DNA of 64,000 bases from Shouchella oshimensis (GCF_002019765.1 NZ_KV917380.1:2514667-2578666), one strand, 5' to 3'. Numbered from the stretch's first letter, positions 52,039-61,523 are shown. Made by a program: numbers and translations. The notes: a model not told the origin generated them from the letters alone.

Positions 52039-53226
52039 TCAGTCTCCTTGAATAATTGGTTTTTCTTGCGTAATCTCTTCAAGAACTTGGTAATGAATCT
52101 TTAATGAAACTGTATCATTTTCAACCGCTTCATGCAAAACTTGTTCACCTATTATGTCTGCACCTTCTGGCAAATCTTGTTCCAAGTCCAAACGTGCTTG
52201 CTCTTTCAACACGTCAAATGCTTCTTCTTTTTCATACGTTCGCTCAAAGTGTTGGGTTTCACGATGCTCATCAACAATAAGTTGGACCGGTAAACGATAG
52301 CCGAAAATCGTATACTGACTTTCTTTTCTATACGTTTCCATTGACTCGTAATCCGGCGCGGTAATATTCCAAAATGGGATAGACACATCGCCAACTTTTA
52401 ACTGATATTTGTTTTTCTGCTCGCCCGTTAACGACGAGTATATTTGGGTGATTGGCATGCTTACAGTTGAAGTATACCATATTTCACCGACGACAGAGGC
52501 CTTAGCTGGAATTGTTTGCTCAGCCCCTTCTACACCAATAAAACCTGATACTAGCAAGTCCCCTTTTTCAACAACATCATTCGTTCGTTTTACCGCTGTC
52601 CCATCTTCAACAAACATTGATCGAATGACCGCTTTTTTCGATGCTACTAAGTGTCTAGGGCTTATTATTTCAGGATCTGATTGTCGCACTTGTTCAACAA
52701 CCTCGAATTGATAGTTCGTCCCTTTTTTTTGCACACCAACCCAGGTTGCTTCATCTATTCGATCTGTCACATACGCTTGAATTTCATTTGGCTTTGGTAA
52801 ACTGAAACTAAATTCACCTCGTTTAACACCTAATTCTGCAATGGCTTCTTCTAATTTTTTTTCAACTTGAGGAGAAGCACCATCTATCGAATACCCCCAC
52901 ACCATATTCGAGAGAAGAAAAAATGCAATAAAAAACGCAGCAATCCCCGTAACAAATCCCGCCCTTACTTTCATTTGTTTTATAAAAAAAGGAAGGCCTT
53001 GTCGCTCTTTAAAACGTAACGTTAAATCTGTTTTCCTTAAAAAGTGTCTTAATTGATGAATATTGCTTAACTGGACTTTAAACTGAATCTTCTCTGTTTC
53101 CATTACAGAAACGTCCCAAATGTGCATACCCTGTTTAAGACAGCGGTTCAATAGTTGCTCTGGATAAGGGCCGCTAATTTCTACCGTTACCACGCCACCT
53201 ATCAAATTTACAAATCCATTTCGCAT
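52039..53226 (-). CDS. yqfD: Sporulation protein YqfD
   Basis: 395 residues with one membrane helix (about 90-110) and a long outer domain. B. subtilis YqfD is in the sigma-E regulon and is required for the mother-cell programme. The N-terminal cytosolic part 'LIGGVVTVEISGPYPEQLLNRCLKQGMHIWDV' and the 'QAYVTDRIDEATWVGVQKKGTNYQFEVVEQ' region match the family. It follows yqfC by 26 nt and precedes phoH, as in B. subtilis. Confidence 0.92.
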   Translation of the reverse strand: MRNGFVNLIGGVVTVEISGPYPEQLLNRCLKQGMHIWDVSVMETEKIQFKVQLSNIHQLRHFLRKTDLTLRFKERQGLPFFIKQMKVRAGFVTGIAAFFIAFFLLSNMVWGYSIDGASPQVEKKLEEAIAELGVKRGEFSFSLPKPNEIQAYVTDRIDEATWVGVQKKGTNYQFEVVEQVRQSDPEIISPRHLVASKKAVIRSMFVEDGTAVKRTNDVVEKGDLLVSGFIGVEGAEQTIPAKASVVGEIWYTSTVSMPITQIYSSLTGEQKNKYQLKVGDVSIPFWNITAPDYESMETYRKESQYTIFGYRLPVQLIVDEHRETQHFERTYEKEEAFDVLKEQARLDLEQDLPEGADIIGEQVLHEAVENDTVSLKIHYQVLEEITQEKPIIQGD

Positions 53227-53252
53227 CGTGTTTCGCTCCTTATAAACAGTAT

Positions 53253-53543
53253 TTACTTTTCTTCTTCATTAATAAACATCACTTTGTCTATTCTTCCTTC
53301 AAGCAGTAATTCTTCCGGCAAAATCGTCTTTAATACAAATTGATCCCCTGTCACAAGGAGCTGTCCCTCTTTTAACAATAAGCGAAGTTCTTTATTCGAA
53401 AATTGTAAAACCCCTCGATGGTTCTCAATATATATATGTAGCTGTCCTATCATTGTAATTCTCGGTAAATCCATTGTGACGTCAGCCGGAAGCTGCATTT
53501 GTTCGGTTACCCATTTTTTTATACGGTTTGTCATACGACTCAT
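53253..53543 (-). CDS. yqfC: Sporulation protein YqfC
   Basis: 96 residues, a small beta-rich protein of the YabP/YqfC family: 'DVTMDLPRITMIGQLHIYIENHRGVLQFSNKELRLLLKEGQLLVTGDQFVLKTILPEELLLEGRI'. In B. subtilis yqfCD is transcribed by sigma-E. AGGAGGGGGG precedes the ATG. A strong terminator 110 bp upstream separates it from the flotillin operon. Confidence 0.9.
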   Translation of the reverse strand: MSRMTNRIKKWVTEQMQLPADVTMDLPRITMIGQLHIYIENHRGVLQFSNKELRLLLKEGQLLVTGDQFVLKTILPEELLLEGRIDKVMFINEEEK

Positions 53544-53650
53544 TAAGCAGCCCCCCTCCTAAAGATTGTATGAATGGCTCTGCTTACTTAGCACAAAAAT
53601 GACTGGAACCCTACATTTTTGCTGGCCTTTTCAACATTTACGCAACAAAA

Positions 53651-53686
53651 AAAACGTAGCAATCACTAAAGTGATTGCTACGTTTT
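53651..53686 (-). terminator. Terminator of the yqeZ-floA operon
   Basis: A perfect 17-bp stem AAAACGTAGCAATCACT / AGTGATTGCTACGTTTT with a 2-nt loop, followed by a T run on the minus strand. The loop bases form a tight TA turn. Confidence 0.9.
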
Positions 53687-53703
53687 ACTATAAGGTTTCA
53701 AGG

Positions 53704-54240
53704 TTAAAACGATCGACCTTTTGAACCACGCTGTCTACTTTTCGGTGGTCCAAGCACCTCAGACCATACAACAGCTTCCATCATTTTTTTTCCGGAAACA
53801 TTCTTGAAATCCATATCTAATTTTCCCTCTGAGTTCGCCTGCTCACTTTCAGCCATTACCGCAACAACAGGTGCCGATTGGTTTTTTAACTCTTTGACCT
53901 TACGGCGTGCTTCACGATGACGCTCATAGAGTTCATTCTGCCGCTTCGCTGTGTCACGCTGTTGAGCTTCGCTTTGTCTTGATGGCTCGTTGATTGGCTC
54001 ATAAGCTTGTTCAGGAGGTGCTGATTCACTCGGGAAATAATCCTCCCAACGGACTTCCTCTTGCCTTTGTTCAGCCGGTTGCTGCCTACGCTGCGGTTCA
54101 GCTGATTGTCGTTGGGGAGTTTGACGCTCCTCTTGTTGTTGGGTTGACTGCCCTAGTTTTGATAGAGAGCTGACTAAAACACCAACAATGATAATTAAGA
54201 TAAGAGGATTCGCCAAGATAAATTGCACTAAATCTGACAT
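53704..54240 (-). CDS. Hypothetical membrane-anchored Gln/Glu/Arg-rich protein in the yqfB position
   Basis: 178 residues: an N-terminal membrane helix (about 8-25), then a long disordered stretch rich in Gln, Arg, Glu and Pro (31-95), a basic helix (about 98-120) and a conserved-looking end 'KLDMDFKNVSGKKMMEAVVWSEVLGPPKSRQRGSK'. The family is not recognised. It takes the place of B. subtilis yqfB between floA and yqfC but is longer. GGAGGGG precedes the ATG, and its terminator ends the operon. Confidence 0.75.
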   Translation of the reverse strand: MSDLVQFILANPLILIIIVGVLVSSLSKLGQSTQQQEERQTPQRQSAEPQRRQQPAEQRQEEVRWEDYFPSESAPPEQAYEPINEPSRQSEAQQRDTAKRQNELYERHREARRKVKELKNQSAPVVAVMAESEQANSEGKLDMDFKNVSGKKMMEAVVWSEVLGPPKSRQRGSKGRSF

Positions 54241-54294
54241 CCATTATCCCCTCCTTCTTAATGGGTACACCAAATTGCCTTATGAGGGTTTTTC

Positions 54295-55311
54295 TTAATT
54301 ATTTTTGTTTCTTGGATCGTTTTCAGGGAACATGTCACTGTCACCTTTTGATGATTTACTAATTGAATCTCTCATATCTGTGTCGGCTAATACGTTCTGG
54401 TAGTTCATATAATCCATTACACCCATGTGTCCTTTGCGCAACGCTTCAGAAAGCGCCATTGGAACTTCTGCTTCCGCTTCCACAACTTTCGCACGCATTT
54501 CTTCAACACGAGCTCTCATTTCTTGTTCTTGTGCTACAGCCATTGCACGACGCTCTTCAGCTTTCGCTTGAGCAATCTTTTTGTCTGCTTCGGCTTGATC
54601 GGTTTGTAGCTCTGCACCAATATTTTTACCAATATCGATGTCGGCAATGTCAATCGAAAGGATTTCAAAAGCAGTACCTGAATCCAATCCTTTTGTTAAT
54701 ACCGTTTGAGAAATCATATCTGGATTTTCAAGAACTTTCTTGTGATCTTGTTGAGAACCGATTGTCGAAACAATCCCCTCACCAACACGAGCGATAATTG
54801 TATCTTCACCCGCACCACCAACAAGTCGATCAATGTTCGCACGTACTGTAATTCTAGCTTTTGCTTTCACTTCAATCCCATCCATTGCTACACCGGCAAT
54901 AAACGGTGTTTCAATGACTTTAGGATTTACACTCATTTGAACTGCTTCTAAAACGTCACGACCAGCAAGGTCAATTGCTGCCGCTCTTTCAAATGAGAGC
55001 TCGATATTCGCTCGCTGTGCTGCAATTAATGCATTAACTACTCGGTCAACGTTACCACCTGCTAAGTAATGCCCCTCTAATCTTGAAGAATCAAGGTCAA
55101 TTCCTGCTTTAACCGCTTTAATTAGTGGGTTTACAACGCGAGCTGGCACAACTCGTCTAAGCCTCATTCCTACTAACTCAAAAATGCCAATTTTTACGCC
55201 AGCTGCAATAGCCGAGATCCATAAAGCTACTGGTACAAACGTAAATAAAATCGCCAGTAGAATAACAGCTGCTGCAACAATTATGAGCGTAATGATAATT
55301 CCATCATCCAT
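54295..55311 (-). CDS. floA: Flotillin-like protein FloA (YqfA)
   Basis: A scaffold of functional membrane microdomains, with roles in membrane fluidity and wall synthesis. 338 residues: a hydrophobic hairpin at the N-terminus (5-45), a PHB-like domain ('[64 protein letters not shown]') and a coiled-coil, Ala/Glu-rich tail (about 240-300). Co-transcribed with yqeZ (25-nt gap) and the following orphan gene. Confidence 0.95.
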   Translation of the reverse strand: MDDGIIITLIIVAAAVILLAILFTFVPVALWISAIAAGVKIGIFELVGMRLRRVVPARVVNPLIKAVKAGIDLDSSRLEGHYLAGGNVDRVVNALIAAQRANIELSFERAAAIDLAGRDVLEAVQMSVNPKVIETPFIAGVAMDGIEVKAKARITVRANIDRLVGGAGEDTIIARVGEGIVSTIGSQQDHKKVLENPDMISQTVLTKGLDSGTAFEILSIDIADIDIGKNIGAELQTDQAEADKKIAQAKAEERRAMAVAQEQEMRARVEEMRAKVVEAEAEVPMALSEALRKGHMGVMDYMNYQNVLADTDMRDSISKSSKGDSDMFPENDPRNKNN

Positions 55312-55336
55312 TTCTCATTTCCTCCCTTATTCTAGT

Positions 55337-56677
55337 TTAATCGTTTTGCTCAATTTCTCTAACTACTACCCGTGAACCAGATGTATAGACAACCTTGAGC
55401 ATACTCCCTCGTCCAATATAGCTTCCTTCAGACACAACGTCAAGGCGTCTGTCGTTAATTAACGCAATTCCCGCTGGTCTTAAGTCGCTTAATGCTTTAC
55501 CTGTTTGACCTATTAGGCCTTGATCAGTTTCAGTTGAGAGATACCCTTCTTCGCTTGTTGTTTGAGCCTGAAGTACAAGCTTTTTCCATGGTCCCCGATT
55601 GCCAAAAAACACAAATAGAATAATGGCTGCTGCAATCGTCACAACAAGGGTTATGGCTACTGAAATGACCATTACTGTAGTCGAAAAAGAAGCCATAAAG
55701 AGTCCACCAATTATCAATCCGATTCCCAGTATGCCAAAAATACCGAAACCAGGTGCCACCATCTCAACACCTAATAAGACAATGCCAACAACAACTAATA
55801 TTAACGACTCCCAACCAGCAAAACCTGCTACCATATGACCAAAGAAAAATAAAAGCAGTGCAGAAATACCCATAAATCCAGGAACGCCAAATCCCGGCGA
55901 GTATAGCTCCATAATTAAACCAAGACTTCCTATTGATAAAAGAATAGGAATAACAATAGGATTTGTGACAAACCGAGCAATTTGCTCCGCGATGCTCACT
56001 TCTGAATGAACAATGTTGACTTCATCAGACTGATACCCTAAGAAGTTAATCACACCGTCTACATTTCTTTCAATCGCGTCTGCATATCCGACTTCTAATG
56101 CCTGTTCTGCGTTTAATGTTAAATACCCAGAGGGAAATCCTTCAACATCAAAATCAGCATTTGACATTGCTTCCGCATAGGCAGGGTCTCTTCCCCCATC
56201 CGGTCCATTTTCTTCGGCAGCCGTTTTCATTCTGCTAATCCATAAGGACTGAACCTTCTCTTCAGCAGCATTCCCACTGCCATCAATAACACCTGCAGAT
56301 CCCATTTGACCATTTGGTACCATGACAATTTGATCTGCATTTAACGCAATGTAGGCACCTGCAGAAATCGCTTCACTATTAATAAATGCGGTTACAGGAA
56401 TAGTCGTATTGTTCATGATATTAGCGATGTTTCCAGCTGCATCCACTGCGCCACCTGGTGTATGAATATCGAGTATGATGTGATCAGCATTTTCTTCAGC
56501 AGCCTCTTTAAACGACCGCTCTAAAAATGCTTCGAGTCCCCGCTCAACGGTTTGTTCAACAGGAATGACATAAACCATTGCATCATTTGTATCATCCGCT
56601 TTAACAATCATTTGCAACGGTAGTAATAGAAAAACGAGCAAATACGAAACAAATGCAACCTTCAACCATTTGTTCAC
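55337..56677 (-). CDS. yqeZ: NfeD-family membrane protease YqeZ
   Basis: 446 residues: a signal sequence, an outward ClpP-like serine protease domain (about 35-210), four or five membrane helices (about 232-370) and a C-terminal OB fold (about 385-446). The catalytic Ser lies in 'NSEAISAGAYIAL' and the Lys region around 'GNAAEEKVQSLWI'. In B. subtilis yqeZ-yqfA-yqfB is a sigma-W operon that helps resistance to sublancin-type peptides. GTG start at 56677. Confidence 0.93.
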   Translation of the reverse strand: MNKWLKVAFVSYLLVFLLLPLQMIVKADDTNDAMVYVIPVEQTVERGLEAFLERSFKEAAEENADHIILDIHTPGGAVDAAGNIANIMNNTTIPVTAFINSEAISAGAYIALNADQIVMVPNGQMGSAGVIDGSGNAAEEKVQSLWISRMKTAAEENGPDGGRDPAYAEAMSNADFDVEGFPSGYLTLNAEQALEVGYADAIERNVDGVINFLGYQSDEVNIVHSEVSIAEQIARFVTNPIVIPILLSIGSLGLIMELYSPGFGVPGFMGISALLLFFFGHMVAGFAGWESLILVVVGIVLLGVEMVAPGFGIFGILGIGLIIGGLFMASFSTTVMVISVAITLVVTIAAAIILFVFFGNRGPWKKLVLQAQTTSEEGYLSTETDQGLIGQTGKALSDLRPAGIALINDRRLDVVSEGSYIGRGSMLKVVYTSGSRVVVREIEQND

Positions 56678-56712
56678 GTTTTTTTCATCCCCCCTATCTC
56701 TCTTATTCTCTT

Positions 56713-56738
56713 TACGAACGAAGAGAACGAAAAGTTTC
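56713..56738 (-). promoter_or_regulatory. Sigma-W-like promoter of yqeZ-floA
   Basis: GAAAC (56738-56734), a 17-nt gap and CGTA (56716-56713) on the minus strand resemble the ECF sigma-W consensus TGAAAC-N16-CGTA. The same operon is sigma-W dependent in B. subtilis. Confidence 0.6.
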
Positions 56739-56792
56739 GTCCTTCCTTAAAGTTTATCAGATGTGCTTTTCAAAACCAAACAGAACGCTAAA

Positions 56793-56817
56793 AAACCTCT
56801 GTTAGAAACAGAGGTTT
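56793..56817 (-). terminator. Terminator of rpsU-yqeY
   Basis: An 11-bp stem AAACCTCTGTT / AACAGAGGTTT with a 3-nt loop, 12 nt past yqeY. Confidence 0.83.
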
Positions 56818-56828
56818 ATCAAGAATGT

Positions 56829-57272
56829 TTAAGTTAACCGCTTTGCAACAAGACGATTGACTGAACCACCATCGGCCTTCCCCTTTATCTTAGGCATCAA
56901 TGCGCTCATCACTTTACCCATATCGGCTTTTGATGTTGCGCCTACTTCAGATATCGTTTCTTGAACGATGGCTTCCAATTCTTCTTCTGATAATTGTTTA
57001 GGCATATATCGTTGGAGCAAAGCAAGTTCTTCTTCTTGCTTCAACGCTAAATCTTCACGATTCGCTTGTTTAAATTCATGGAGGGATTCTTTACGCTGCT
57101 TTACTTCACGATTAAGCACAGTAAGGCTTTCATCTTCAGTAAGCTCACGCCCGAGCTTAATTTGCTCATTTTGTAACGAGGACTTCACCATACGAATAAC
57201 GGAAAGCGTCTCTCTTTCCTTCTTTTTCATCGCAGTCTTCAGGTCCAGGTTTAACCTCTCAAGAAGAGTCAA
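56829..57272 (-). CDS. yqeY: GatB/YqeY domain protein YqeY
   Basis: 147 residues, all helical, homologous to the C-terminal tail domain of GatB, the amidotransferase subunit that binds tRNA. Signature segments are '[35 protein letters not shown]' and '[32 protein letters not shown]'. The function is uncertain; a role with tRNA is possible. It follows rpsU by 26 nt on the same strand. Confidence 0.93.
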   Translation of the reverse strand: MTLLERLNLDLKTAMKKKERETLSVIRMVKSSLQNEQIKLGRELTEDESLTVLNREVKQRKESLHEFKQANREDLALKQEEELALLQRYMPKQLSEEELEAIVQETISEVGATSKADMGKVMSALMPKIKGKADGGSVNRLVAKRLT

Positions 57273-57298
57273 GTGAAATCATCCTCTCCTAATCAGAA

Positions 57299-57472
57299 CT
57301 AGAATTTACGTTTTCTAGCTGCTTCTGATTTCTTTTTACGCTTCACACTTGGCTTTTCGAAGTGTTTACGTTTTTTTACCTCAGCTAACGTTCCTTCTTT
57401 AGAGAGCGATCTCTTAAAGCGACGAAGTGCAGCATCAATCGATTCGTTTTTGCGAACACGAGTTTCTGCCAT
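57299..57472 (-). CDS. rpsU: 30S ribosomal protein S21
   Basis: 57 residues, very basic: '[56 protein letters not shown]' reading from ATG at 57472 (GGAGGGA 6 nt upstream). S21 sits by the mRNA exit of the small subunit and aids initiation. It heads the rpsU-yqeY operon. Confidence 0.97.
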   Translation of the reverse strand: MAETRVRKNESIDAALRRFKRSLSKEGTLAEVKKRKHFEKPSVKRKKKSEAARKRKF

Positions 57473-57533
57473 TCTATTTCCCTCCCTCCGAAAACAACCA
57501 AACTCAATACGTGTTTATGACACGTCTGCAGTA

Positions 57534-57562
57534 ATTATAATACAGTCAAGGATTATGGTCAA
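57534..57562 (-). promoter_or_regulatory. Sigma-A promoter of rpsU-yqeY
   Basis: TTGACC (57562-57557), a 17-nt spacer and TATAAT (57539-57534) on the minus strand. Confidence 0.8.
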
Positions 57563-57655
57563 CTATAAGATCTCAATATCCATATCTACCTAAAGAAAAA
57601 AGACATGCTTCTTCTTTTTTGACCATATAGTTGGAAGGACGAGGTGATGATCAGC

Positions 57656-58594
57656 ATGGTTAAGGAGTTTCTTTCCTTATTAATTGTCTTTATTGCTTTA
57701 TTTTTATTTGGCATTTATATTTTAAGATCTGGTCTTTTGCAAGTAGGAACTTCAACTGTAAAAGCGATCTTAATAAAAACAACCAACTCTCCATTAAAAG
57801 GACTCATCGTTGGTATTCTTATAACGATGCTTTTTCAAAGTAGTTCAGTTGTCACTGTTTTATTAGTTGGACTTGTTGCGGCTGGCTTCATTCAATTTAG
57901 GCATTCCATTGGTGTTATACTTGGTGCTAACATTGGTTCGTGTTTTACATTAGAGTTAATCGCCTTCAATGTAACCGATTTGGCTGTTCCACTTCTCGTT
58001 ATCGGTTTTCTCTGTCTGCTTTTGTCACATTCCTCTTTTTATGTTATTGGTTGCGTGTTATTTGGAATTGGTTGTATCTTCTTATCTATGAATGGACTAG
58101 AGGGTCTTGCAGAACCTTTACGCACACTTCCACTTACAGAACACTTCTTTATGTGGACAAACGATCATTATGTAGCAGGGATTTCCGTTGGTGCTATCAT
58201 GACAACGATTATCCAATCAAGTACAGCGACAATTGGCATTGCGATGAGTTTTATTGAAGGGATGAGCTTGACGAGTGAATCTGGTGTAGCCATTATGCTT
58301 GGCGCAAATATTGGCACGTGCTTCACAGCTTACATCGCTAGTATTGGAGCAGGAAAGACAGCTCGACTCGTTGCCCATGCCCACATTTGGCTTAATTTGT
58401 TAGGCGCCATCCTTTTTTATCCATTTATTGATTTTTTGGCTCATTTTTCTTCGTTATTAAGTGATAGTTTAAGTGTACAACTGGCTCATGCAAGTACAAT
58501 CTATAATATCATTTGTTCCTTACTGGTTCTCCCATTTGCAAATCGGTTTGCACGTTTTGTTCAATTTTTTGCACGATCGAAAAAAGACCTTTAA
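57656..58594 (+). CDS. yqeW: Na/Pi cotransporter family protein YqeW (no PhoU domain)
   Basis: A membrane protein of about 312 residues with two Na/Pi-cotransporter repeats: 'LFQSSSVVTVLLVGLVAAGF..GANIGSCFT' and 'IIQSSTATIGIAMSFIEGM..GANIGTCFTAYIASIGAGKTA'. It lacks the PhoU domain of the family member at 18601. GTG 57644 and ATG 57647 are alternative starts; the ATG at 57656 gives better spacing to GAGG. The yqeV-yqeW-rpsU order is B. subtilis-like, although three extra genes lie between it and mtaB. Confidence 0.85.
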   Translation: MVKEFLSLLIVFIALFLFGIYILRSGLLQVGTSTVKAILIKTTNSPLKGLIVGILITMLFQSSSVVTVLLVGLVAAGFIQFRHSIGVILGANIGSCFTLELIAFNVTDLAVPLLVIGFLCLLLSHSSFYVIGCVLFGIGCIFLSMNGLEGLAEPLRTLPLTEHFFMWTNDHYVAGISVGAIMTTIIQSSTATIGIAMSFIEGMSLTSESGVAIMLGANIGTCFTAYIASIGAGKTARLVAHAHIWLNLLGAILFYPFIDFLAHFSSLLSDSLSVQLAHASTIYNIICSLLVLPFANRFARFVQFFARSKKDL

Positions 58595-58636
58595 AATAAA
58601 ACCGTACCCAACTAAAGCTTTCAGGAGGAGATAAAA

Positions 58637-59566
58637 GTGCGTAAAAAAGAATTAGGACATTCAGGGATCCATGTGTTTCCAATCGGATTAGGCGCTAATG
58701 CAGTTGGTGGGCATAATTTATATCCTAATCTTGATGAAGAGAAAGGTAAAGCGTTAGTACGTGATGGAATTAAAAATGGCGTTGATTTTATTGATACTGC
58801 CTTTATCTACGGTGAGGGTCGTTCGGAAGAGCTAATTGGAGAAGTCCTGCAAGAGTTCAAGCGAGAAGATGTTATTCTTGCCACCAAAGCGGCGCATCGA
58901 AAAGATGGAGATCAATATGTCTTTGATAACTCTCCAGCCTTTCTTAAAGCGTCAGTCGATGATGCGTTGAAACGACTAAACGTGAACTACATTGACCTAT
59001 TTTACATTCACTTTCCAGATAAAGAGACGCCTAAAAGAGATGCCGTTGCCGCACTCCAAGAAATGAAAGAAGCTGGGAAAATTCGTTCTATCGGTGTGTC
59101 TAATTTTTCAATTGAACAATTGAAAGACGCGAATCGAGATGGGTACGTTGATGTTTATCAAGGTGAATACAATTTGTTAAATCGTGAAGCAGAAAAAGAG
59201 CTCTTTCCATATATGCTTGAGCATACCATCTCTTTTATCCCATACTTTCCTCTCGTATCTGGACTTCTAGCTGGAAAATACACAGAAGACACCGTCTTTC
59301 CTGAGGGTGATTTACGAAATCAACAAGGTCACTTCCAAGGAACCACGTTCAAACGAAACATCGAAAGAGTAAATCAACTAAAACCAATTGCTCAAAAGCA
59401 TCATGTTGACGTTGCACACATCGTACTCGCTTGGTATTTAGCTAGACCAGAGATAGATATTATCATTCCAGGTGCTAAGCGCGCGGAACAACTGTTAGAC
59501 AATGCTAAAAGCGTCGAAGTTACGTTGACTGAAGAGGATAAACGCTTTATTGACACATTGTTCTAA
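58637..59566 (+). CDS. Aldo/keto reductase (IolS/YccK-type)
   Basis: 309-residue NADPH-dependent oxidoreductase with a TIM barrel. The catalytic tetrad is visible: Asp in '[22 protein letters not shown]', its Tyr two turns on, Lys in 'LATKAAH' and His in 'FYIHFPD'. The cofactor loop is 'IGVSNFS' and '[14 protein letters not shown]'. The substrate is unknown. GTG start with GGAGGAG 7 nt upstream. It is followed immediately by copy B of the repeat. Confidence 0.9.
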   Translation: MRKKELGHSGIHVFPIGLGANAVGGHNLYPNLDEEKGKALVRDGIKNGVDFIDTAFIYGEGRSEELIGEVLQEFKREDVILATKAAHRKDGDQYVFDNSPAFLKASVDDALKRLNVNYIDLFYIHFPDKETPKRDAVAALQEMKEAGKIRSIGVSNFSIEQLKDANRDGYVDVYQGEYNLLNREAEKELFPYMLEHTISFIPYFPLVSGLLAGKYTEDTVFPEGDLRNQQGHFQGTTFKRNIERVNQLKPIAQKHHVDVAHIVLAWYLARPEIDIIIPGAKRAEQLLDNAKSVEVTLTEEDKRFIDTLF

Positions 59567-59572
59567 AAAGAA

Positions 59573-59851
59573 AAGAGGCTGGGACATAACGAAAAGTAGT
59601 AGTTGAAAAGACGAATAGTCTAAACTATGCTGAGTAGCACCGCTACAGGAGAATCCTTCGCTTTCCGGGGACACGGCCTCAGCCTCCTCCGTGGAAAACA
59701 GCCACTCCAGAGTCTTCAGACACGTGCTGATCCCCCAGGAGTCTTCGGGTTCTCCTTCCGTTCATTTTCATATAAAATAAACGACGAACGTTCCTAATTT
59801 CAGGAATGTTCGTCATTTTGGTCTGTCTATCTACTTTTGTCCCAACCTCTT
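59573..59851 (+). repeat. 279-bp intergenic repeat, copy B
   Basis: Runs from AAGAGGCTGGGACATAACG to TGTCCCAACCTCTT, exactly the length of copy A (16732-17010), in the opposite orientation. Ends are imperfect inverted repeats, and an internal hairpin pairs GACGAACGTTCC with GGAATGTTCGTC. Blocks such as TTTCCGGGGACACGGCCTCA and TGATCCCCCAGGAGTC recur in intergenic repeats of other Bacillaceae, from memory. It separates two convergent genes, starting 6 nt after the AKR stop and ending 3 nt before the deoC stop, so it may also stop transcription. Confidence 0.92.
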
Positions 59852-59854
59852 TAA

Positions 59855-60529
59855 TTAATAATTTGATTCGCTTTCTAATCCTTTTGCAATGGCAACTCCA
59901 GAACTTGCTCCAATTCGAGTAGCTCCTGCTTCAACCATCGCTTGTACATCTTCAAAACTTCTAACTCCACCAGACGCTTTTACGCCTACTTGTGAACCTA
60001 CTGTGGAACGCATTAAACGAATATCCTCAACTGTAGCACCACCAGTAGAGAAACCAGTAGATGTTTTCACGAAATCAGCACCCGCTTGAACAGCTAAACG
60101 ACAAGCTCTCTCTTTTTCTTCATTTGTAAGGAGGCTCGTTTCAATGATAACTTTCGTCAACGCTTTATTTTTCGCTGCGTCTACTACTGCCTTTATATCC
60201 GCTTGAACCGTTTCGTCATCTTGATCCTTTAATGCGGCAATATTGATCACCATATCAACTTCTGTTGCACCATTCTCAATGGCATCTTTCGTTTCTGCCG
60301 CTTTGATGACAGTTGTATTTTGCCCTAGAGGGAAGCCAATAACCGTACACACTTTCACTTCTGGCTCTTCAGCTAAAACTTGGGCTGCTGTCTTAACCCA
60401 ATAAGGCTGGATACAGACAGAAGCAAACTTATATTGCTTTGCCTCTTCGCATAAATGTAAGATTTGTTGTTTTGTTGCATCTGCTTTTAAAAGCGTGTGG
60501 TCAATGAGGTGGGCGACTGATTCAGCCAT
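59855..60529 (-). CDS. deoC: Deoxyribose-phosphate aldolase DeoC
   Basis: Splits 2-deoxyribose 5-phosphate to glyceraldehyde 3-phosphate and acetaldehyde in nucleoside catabolism. 224 residues from ATG at 60529 (AAAGGA 8 nt upstream; upstream in-frame ATGs lack spacing). The Schiff-base Lys lies in '[17 protein letters not shown]', with '[15 protein letters not shown]' as the proton-relay Lys region, and '[16 protein letters not shown]' is the N-terminal signature. No deoR, nupC or pdp gene is adjacent. Confidence 0.95.
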   Translation of the reverse strand: MAESVAHLIDHTLLKADATKQQILHLCEEAKQYKFASVCIQPYWVKTAAQVLAEEPEVKVCTVIGFPLGQNTTVIKAAETKDAIENGATEVDMVINIAALKDQDDETVQADIKAVVDAAKNKALTKVIIETSLLTNEEKERACRLAVQAGADFVKTSTGFSTGGATVEDIRLMRSTVGSQVGVKASGGVRSFEDVQAMVEAGATRIGASSGVAIAKGLESESNY

Positions 60530-60619
60530 TTCACTCATCCTTTCATCTGTTGTAATCTCTTGTTCATCATAACACGAAAAAGAGCGCAACACGAGTGGCA
60601 GGCTGATTCCCGCTGTGGG

Positions 60620-61384
60620 TTATGCTTTTATCGCTTCAAGCAAAATGGACTGACCCATAAAGGAGTGCACACCTGTATGATCTTCTTTTATAAATAGGGC
60701 AGCTTTAACGCTAGCAGGTAACTGACTCATCCACTGAGAGAGTTCTTGCTTTTGAGTAGTTGTAAATTGAACTCGATCTGTCCAATCTTGAAAAAGGAAT
60801 GGTTTTTCAAACGTATGCATGCGTTTAACCGTGAAGCCTGCCTTTTCAACCATTTGCAGCCATTCGGATTTTTTATAGGCGCGTATATGACTGGCATCAC
60901 GTTTCTTTTCAAGTTGATTATAAGCACTATCGACACCATCATCTTCTAATGCTACGTTATCCAGAAGGAAAAAACGCCCCTCTTTGGAGAGAATACGATA
61001 GGTTTCATCTAAAAATTTGGGTACATTCATAAAGTGATGAGCCGCTATGCGGTTAACTGCTAAATCAAAACGTTCATCTTCAAAAGGTAAATTTTCCGCA
61101 GCGGCCTCTACGTACTGAACATGATCAATCCCTGCATCACTTAAATGCTTTTTGGCAACTGACAACATTTCTGGAGTTAGATCAACAGCGACGATATCTT
61201 TTGTATACGCTGCTAATTTTTTGGCAACATGCCCACCACCAGTTGCAATATCAATTATAGATTGGGCATCACCCTCTTTTACTAAATGTTCTAATACAGC
61301 CAGATCTTTTCCTTTTGCATGAAGGTTGCTTGTAACATACGCTTCTGCATATGCACCAAATTGTTCTTTTGAACTCTTTTCCAT
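60620..61384 (-). CDS. Class I SAM-dependent methyltransferase (UbiE/YcgJ-like)
   Basis: 254 residues with a Rossmann methyltransferase domain: motif I 'IIDIATGGGHVAKKLAAYT', the acidic 'AVDLTPEML' and 'FDLAVNRIAAHHFMNVPKFLDETYRILSKEGRFFLLDNVALEDD'. It resembles the UbiE-like methyltransferase group, including B. subtilis YcgJ, with no clear substrate. AGGAGG lies about 8 nt before the ATG. It stands between mtaB and deoC, where B. subtilis has no gene. Confidence 0.83.
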   Translation of the reverse strand: MEKSSKEQFGAYAEAYVTSNLHAKGKDLAVLEHLVKEGDAQSIIDIATGGGHVAKKLAAYTKDIVAVDLTPEMLSVAKKHLSDAGIDHVQYVEAAAENLPFEDERFDLAVNRIAAHHFMNVPKFLDETYRILSKEGRFFLLDNVALEDDGVDSAYNQLEKKRDASHIRAYKKSEWLQMVEKAGFTVKRMHTFEKPFLFQDWTDRVQFTTTQKQELSQWMSQLPASVKAALFIKEDHTGVHSFMGQSILLEAIKA

Positions 61385-61478
61385 CCCAATCAGTCCTCCT
61401 TTTGATTACATTTAGTATAAGTGAATAGCTTTATTATGGATAAGACTGTTTTCTTATCATCATCTATAAGGAGAGCAA

Positions 61479-61523
61479 ATGGATTGGTACGAAAGAATAC
61501 TTTTTGTAATTCAAAAAGGATGA
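61479..61523 (+). CDS. Possible 14-residue peptide with strong ribosome binding site
   Basis: MDWYERILFVIQKG is encoded just after AAGGAGAGC, with the best plus-strand Shine-Dalgarno match nearby, and its stop lies inside a bidirectional hairpin. It is aromatic and hydrophobic at the centre. It could be a leader or tiny membrane peptide, or chance. No family is known to me. Confidence 0.25.
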   Translation: MDWYERILFVIQKG

